Source of the DNA: an uncultured Bacilli bacterium
GTDB lineage: Bacteria; Bacillota_I; Bacilli_A; RFN20; CAG-449
Length of the DNA: 64,000 bases
Direction of reading: 5' to 3'
Assembly (NCBI GenBank): GCA_947632435.1
Contig: CANRPC010000008.1
Span: forward strand, 1 to 64,000
Under the pieces are notes generated by a model. That model was given only the letters and a program-made list of their open reading frames with translations, made no database searches and was not told the DNA's origin. Position numbers and translations under genes: made by a program. Below are positions 61,619-64,000 of the stretch, one piece after another; positions within the stretch are counted from its first letter, which is position 1; every line of letters starts with the position of its first letter.

Positions 61619-62191
61619 ATGGATATAGCAATTTCAAAGTGGATTAGTAATAATATGCATGGTAATGATTTTTTTAATAAATTAATGTTTTTTATTACGG
61701 AATTTGGAGTTGGTTATATCTTTTGGCTTATCTTAATAATAAGTCTTATAATTTATAATTTAATTAAATATAAAAAACTGTCTTTTAAATGTGTATCATT
61801 TTTAATTTTTCTTCTTTTAGCGCATTTAATCGGCGAATGTTTTTTAAAAAATATTGTAAAACGTATTAGACCATATCATGAAATACATGAATTTGAAGAA
61901 TTTATGAAGCTTTATAAATATCCTTTACCTTCATCATATTCTTTTCCTTCAGGTCATACATTTTGTGCTTTTACTGTAGCTATTGCAGTTTCTTGTTTTT
62001 ATAAAAAAATGTGGTGGTTTTTATTACCTTTTGCTATAATTGTAGGCTTTTCTCGTATTTTTGTTGGAGCGCATTATTTTTTAGATGTTCTTGCAGGAGC
62101 AATTTTTGGTGCTATATTAGGTATAATAAATTATTATGTTGTTTTATATCTCAACAAAAAAAGAAAGAATTATAAATATATATGCGATTAG
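61619..62191 (+). CDS. PAP2 family phosphatase (probable undecaprenyl-diphosphatase)
   Basis: About 190 residues from the ATG at 61619, which follows GAGGA by five to six bases; an ATG four codons earlier overlaps the DUF368 stop. Five helices carry the PAP2 triad: KNIVKRIRP (Kx6RP, 77-85), PSGH (110-113) and SRIFVGAHYFLD (Sx...H152 x3 D156). The size and motifs fit BcrC/UppP2-type enzymes that turn undecaprenyl diphosphate into the monophosphate on the outer face. Its product is the substrate of the DUF368 transporter encoded just upstream. It overlaps rsuA by ten bases. Confidence 0.9.
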   Translation: MDIAISKWISNNMHGNDFFNKLMFFITEFGVGYIFWLILIISLIIYNLIKYKKLSFKCVSFLIFLLLAHLIGECFLKNIVKRIRPYHEIHEFEEFMKLYKYPLPSSYSFPSGHTFCAFTVAIAVSCFYKKMWWFLLPFAIIVGFSRIFVGAHYFLDVLAGAIFGAILGIINYYVVLYLNKKRKNYKYICD

Positions 62192-62904
62192 ATCGGTTTT
62201 TAGTTTCATCTGGGTTAGGCTCAAGAAAAGAAGTAAAAAAAATAATAAAAGATAAAAAAATTTTTGTTAATGAACAAATATGTTTAGATTCTTCTTTAAA
62301 TATTGATGAATATAAAGATAAAATAAAACATTTAAATGACGAAATTGTTTATCATAAATTTTACTATTTATTATTAAATAAACCTGAAGGTTATGTTTCA
62401 TCCACGAAAAAAGAAGGTAAATATTTACCTGTGACAGAATTAGTTAAAGAATATGAATTTGCTAATGTTTTTCCTGTTGGAAGATTAGATGTTGATTCAA
62501 CAGGTGTTTTATTAATGACAAATAATGGTACTTTAGCGCATCAATTACTATCTCCTAAATATCATGTCGATAAAATTTATGAAGTTGAAGTTGATTTTCC
62601 TTTAAAAGATGAACTTATTAAAGAATTTGAAAAAGGAATAATAATTGATAATGAATTAACTTTACCTGCAAAATTAGAAATTATTTCTCCATATAAAGCT
62701 CTTGTAACTTTACATGAAGGAAAATTTCATCAAGTAAAAAGAATGTTTTTAAAATTTTCTTATAAAGTCATTTCATTAAATAGAATTCAATTTGCCTTTT
62801 TAACTTTAAATGGAATTAAAAAAGGTGAATATCGTATGTTAGCTAATGAAGAAATATTAAAACTAGAAGAACTTACTCAACACAAAACACTTGATAATAA
62901 TTAG
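62182..62904 (+). CDS. rsuA: 16S rRNA pseudouridine synthase (RsuA family)
   Basis: A 240-residue protein with an S4 RNA-binding domain (MRLDRFLVSSGLGSRKEVKK, 1-20) and a pseudouridine synthase domain with the catalytic Asp 103 in GRLDVDSTGVLLMTN. KPEGYVSSTK and the late HEGKFHQVKRMF are also typical. RsuA modifies U516 of 16S rRNA; the close relatives RluB/RluE act on 23S rRNA and cannot be excluded. It overlaps the PAP2 gene by ten bases, and its last 32 bases overlap the convergent lipoprotein gene. Confidence 0.9.
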   Translation: MRLDRFLVSSGLGSRKEVKKIIKDKKIFVNEQICLDSSLNIDEYKDKIKHLNDEIVYHKFYYLLLNKPEGYVSSTKKEGKYLPVTELVKEYEFANVFPVGRLDVDSTGVLLMTNNGTLAHQLLSPKYHVDKIYEVEVDFPLKDELIKEFEKGIIIDNELTLPAKLEIISPYKALVTLHEGKFHQVKRMFLKFSYKVISLNRIQFAFLTLNGIKKGEYRMLANEEILKLEELTQHKTLDNN

Positions 62905-64000
62905 AGGAATTATATAAATCTAAAGAAAAATAAATATCAACTTTAATAGAATTCATATATGATTCATAAAGATTAGCTTTAATAAATTCATTTTCATTAA
63001 GATTATAATATTCATTATTAACTAAAAATAACGCTTTATTATCACGAGCATTTTGTTCCGTCCATTCATATTTATGATCTATTAATGAATCAAGTAAAAC
63101 ATAATAATATTTACCATTTTTTAAATAATAATCAACATAACCTTCAAAGTGATAAAGATATTGATAAAGGTCGCTATAAGAAGGATAAAACATATTGCTC
63201 TTATCATTATCTTTATCATAAAGAGGGGTTTTATATAAAGTTTCAGCATTAATAGATACACTATTACTTTTTAAATTTGAAATATCAATATCATCTATAC
63301 GATCAGCTTTAATAAACGTTAATCCAGGACGATAATAATACATATTTAAGGTAGCATATAATTTATAAGAACTATTGATAGATAATGAATTTTTAACTTT
63401 ATCTAGAGTATGTACAAGAATTAAATTTGAACCATCAGAAAAAAGTAATACTTTATCATCATGAATACCAATATATTTTGCTTTTATATTAATTAAATAT
63501 GAATTAGCTATACCTTTACAATTTGTAGATAAATTTTTAATATCATTATGAATATCTTTAATAGTTTCATAATTAATAGATAAAGCATCAAAATCGATAT
63601 TTATAACATCATTTATTTCTTTATAAGAATTTAAAACAATTTCTGGTTCATGACAATATAGAGCAATATTACCTTCAAATTCAAAATTTTTACCAATTAA
63701 ATTTTCCGTTTTTTGATATACTTGATAATTTACTTGGATATAAAGATAACCACTTTCATCCATGACAAATAATTTATAACGATCACCATATCCTTTTTTG
63801 GTAGTTATAACATCCATTCTATTTAAAAGAGTTGCTTTTATTGTTACTTCTTCTAAAGAGGTAGCTACATCAATATCATTAACTAATTCTTGTAATTTTA
63901 ATTCTTTTACTTCTTTTATTAAAGAAATCTTATTTAATTCTTCTTTAGAAGTTGAAGAAGAAGTAGAAGATGAAGATTCTTTTTCACTTGTTAAAGTACT
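62873..64000 (-). CDS. Putative lipoprotein with OB-like domain, N-terminus beyond the window
   Basis: The frame is open to the right edge, so the true start is missing; the ATG at 63817 is internal. The 375 visible residues begin in a Ser/Thr/Glu-rich linker (ESSSSTSSSTSKEELNK) of the type that follows lipoboxes of the other lipoproteins here. An OB-fold-like segment follows (about 54-125: VTIKATLLNRMDVITTKKGY, later DRYKLFVMDESGYLYIQV and NFEFEGNIALYCHEPEIVL), then a Tyr/Asn-rich second half with another possible OB-like part. Function unknown. The 3' end overlaps rsuA on the other strand by 32 bases. Confidence 0.72.
   Translation of the reverse strand, partial: STLTSEKESSSSTSSSTSKEELNKISLIKEVKELKLQELVNDIDVATSLEEVTIKATLLNRMDVITTKKGYGDRYKLFVMDESGYLYIQVNYQVYQKTENLIGKNFEFEGNIALYCHEPEIVLNSYKEINDVINIDFDALSINYETIKDIHNDIKNLSTNCKGIANSYLINIKAKYIGIHDDKVLLFSDGSNLILVHTLDKVKNSLSINSSYKLYATLNMYYYRPGLTFIKADRIDDIDISNLKSNSVSINAETLYKTPLYDKDNDKSNMFYPSYSDLYQYLYHFEGYVDYYLKNGKYYYVLLDSLIDHKYEWTEQNARDNKALFLVNNEYYNLNENEFIKANLYESYMNSIKVDIYFSLDLYNSSNYYQVFCVE

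Noticed and set aside
1-64000. TGA as tryptophan codon (Mollicutes code)
   Set aside because: Genes such as yitT and prmC end at TGA, Trp is encoded by TGG, and prfB is present with its TGA-dependent frameshift.
1-64000. Frequent CGCG tetramers in an AT-rich genome
   Set aside because: They appear more often than bare composition suggests by eye, mainly across C-ending codons followed by GCG, but without a count against a codon-based model this may be simple codon context.
1-64000. CRISPR arrays, tRNA or rRNA genes, prophage or intact insertion sequences
   Set aside because: No regularly spaced repeats, no T-arm (GTTCRANNC) cloverleafs, no rRNA stretches and no transposase, integrase or phage genes were found on either strand.

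Overview
The window comes from a very AT-rich Bacillota genome, most likely a spore-forming, anaerobic gut-type Bacilli of the Erysipelotrichia or Mollicutes-related lineages. The evidence is the very low GC, the Bacillus-like order of the core genes, a MurA-based cell wall, pyruvate phosphate dikinase, GGGtGRT and DUF1540 proteins, and a block of sporulation genes. TGA is an ordinary stop codon. prfB (RF2) is present and is itself controlled by an in-frame TGA, and the Trp codons examined are TGG. No tRNA, rRNA, CRISPR array, intact transposon or prophage was recognised.

Region by region. (1) 1-9.5 kb holds prs, a MATE exporter behind a hairpin leader, a flavin reductase, the GGGtGRT / NifU-like pair, ppdK and a small metal-binding HMA protein behind two palindromic operator-like sites. 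A 0.9-kb gene-free stretch between flavin reductase and ppdK contains a duplicated AT-rich segment of about 170 bp. (2) 9.5-23.6 kb is an accessory-looking cell-envelope island. A three-gene lipoprotein operon on the + strand faces a six-gene operon on the - strand. The - strand operon encodes an acidic coiled-coil membrane protein, a MoxR ATPase, a DUF58 protein, two membrane VWA proteins and a lipoprotein. The two operons share a bidirectional terminator. (3) 23.6-31.4 kb has an SDR enzyme, cysK-cysE, murA with two uncharacterised partners, and tldD-tldE. (4) 31.4-46 kb has secA-prfB-yitT-uvrB-GNAT-GT2, a heterodimeric ABC exporter pair, a cold-shock protein and comFA-comFC.

(5) 46-60.2 kb carries the sporulation genes among housekeeping genes. 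prfA-prmC-tsaC-rpiB is followed by spoIIQ. The cluster pth-mfd-rqcP-yabP-yabQ-divIC-spoIIE-tilS follows Bacillus subtilis gene order closely. Promoter-like sequences fit the expected developmental programme: a sigma-F-type site before spoIIQ, a sigma-E-type site before yabP, and two GTCGAG boxes one helical turn apart before spoIIE. A compact structured RNA with its own promoter and terminator lies at about 46.44-46.53 kb in a gap without another recognisable gene on its strand. (6) 60.3-64 kb has a DUF1540 protein, an overlapping DUF368 / PAP2-phosphatase / RsuA operon (probable undecaprenyl-phosphate recycling plus rRNA modification), and a lipoprotein that runs off the right edge.

Together the window combines envelope building (MurA, DUF368/PAP2, GT2, SecA, divIC), translation and its quality control (RF1, RF2, PrmC, TsaC, TilS, Pth, RqcP, RsuA), DNA repair (UvrB, Mfd) and sporulation. 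The least explained parts are the lipoprotein/MoxR-VWA island, the structured RNA, the left-edge leader and the duplicated non-coding segment. All calls are from reading the sequence; no database search was run.
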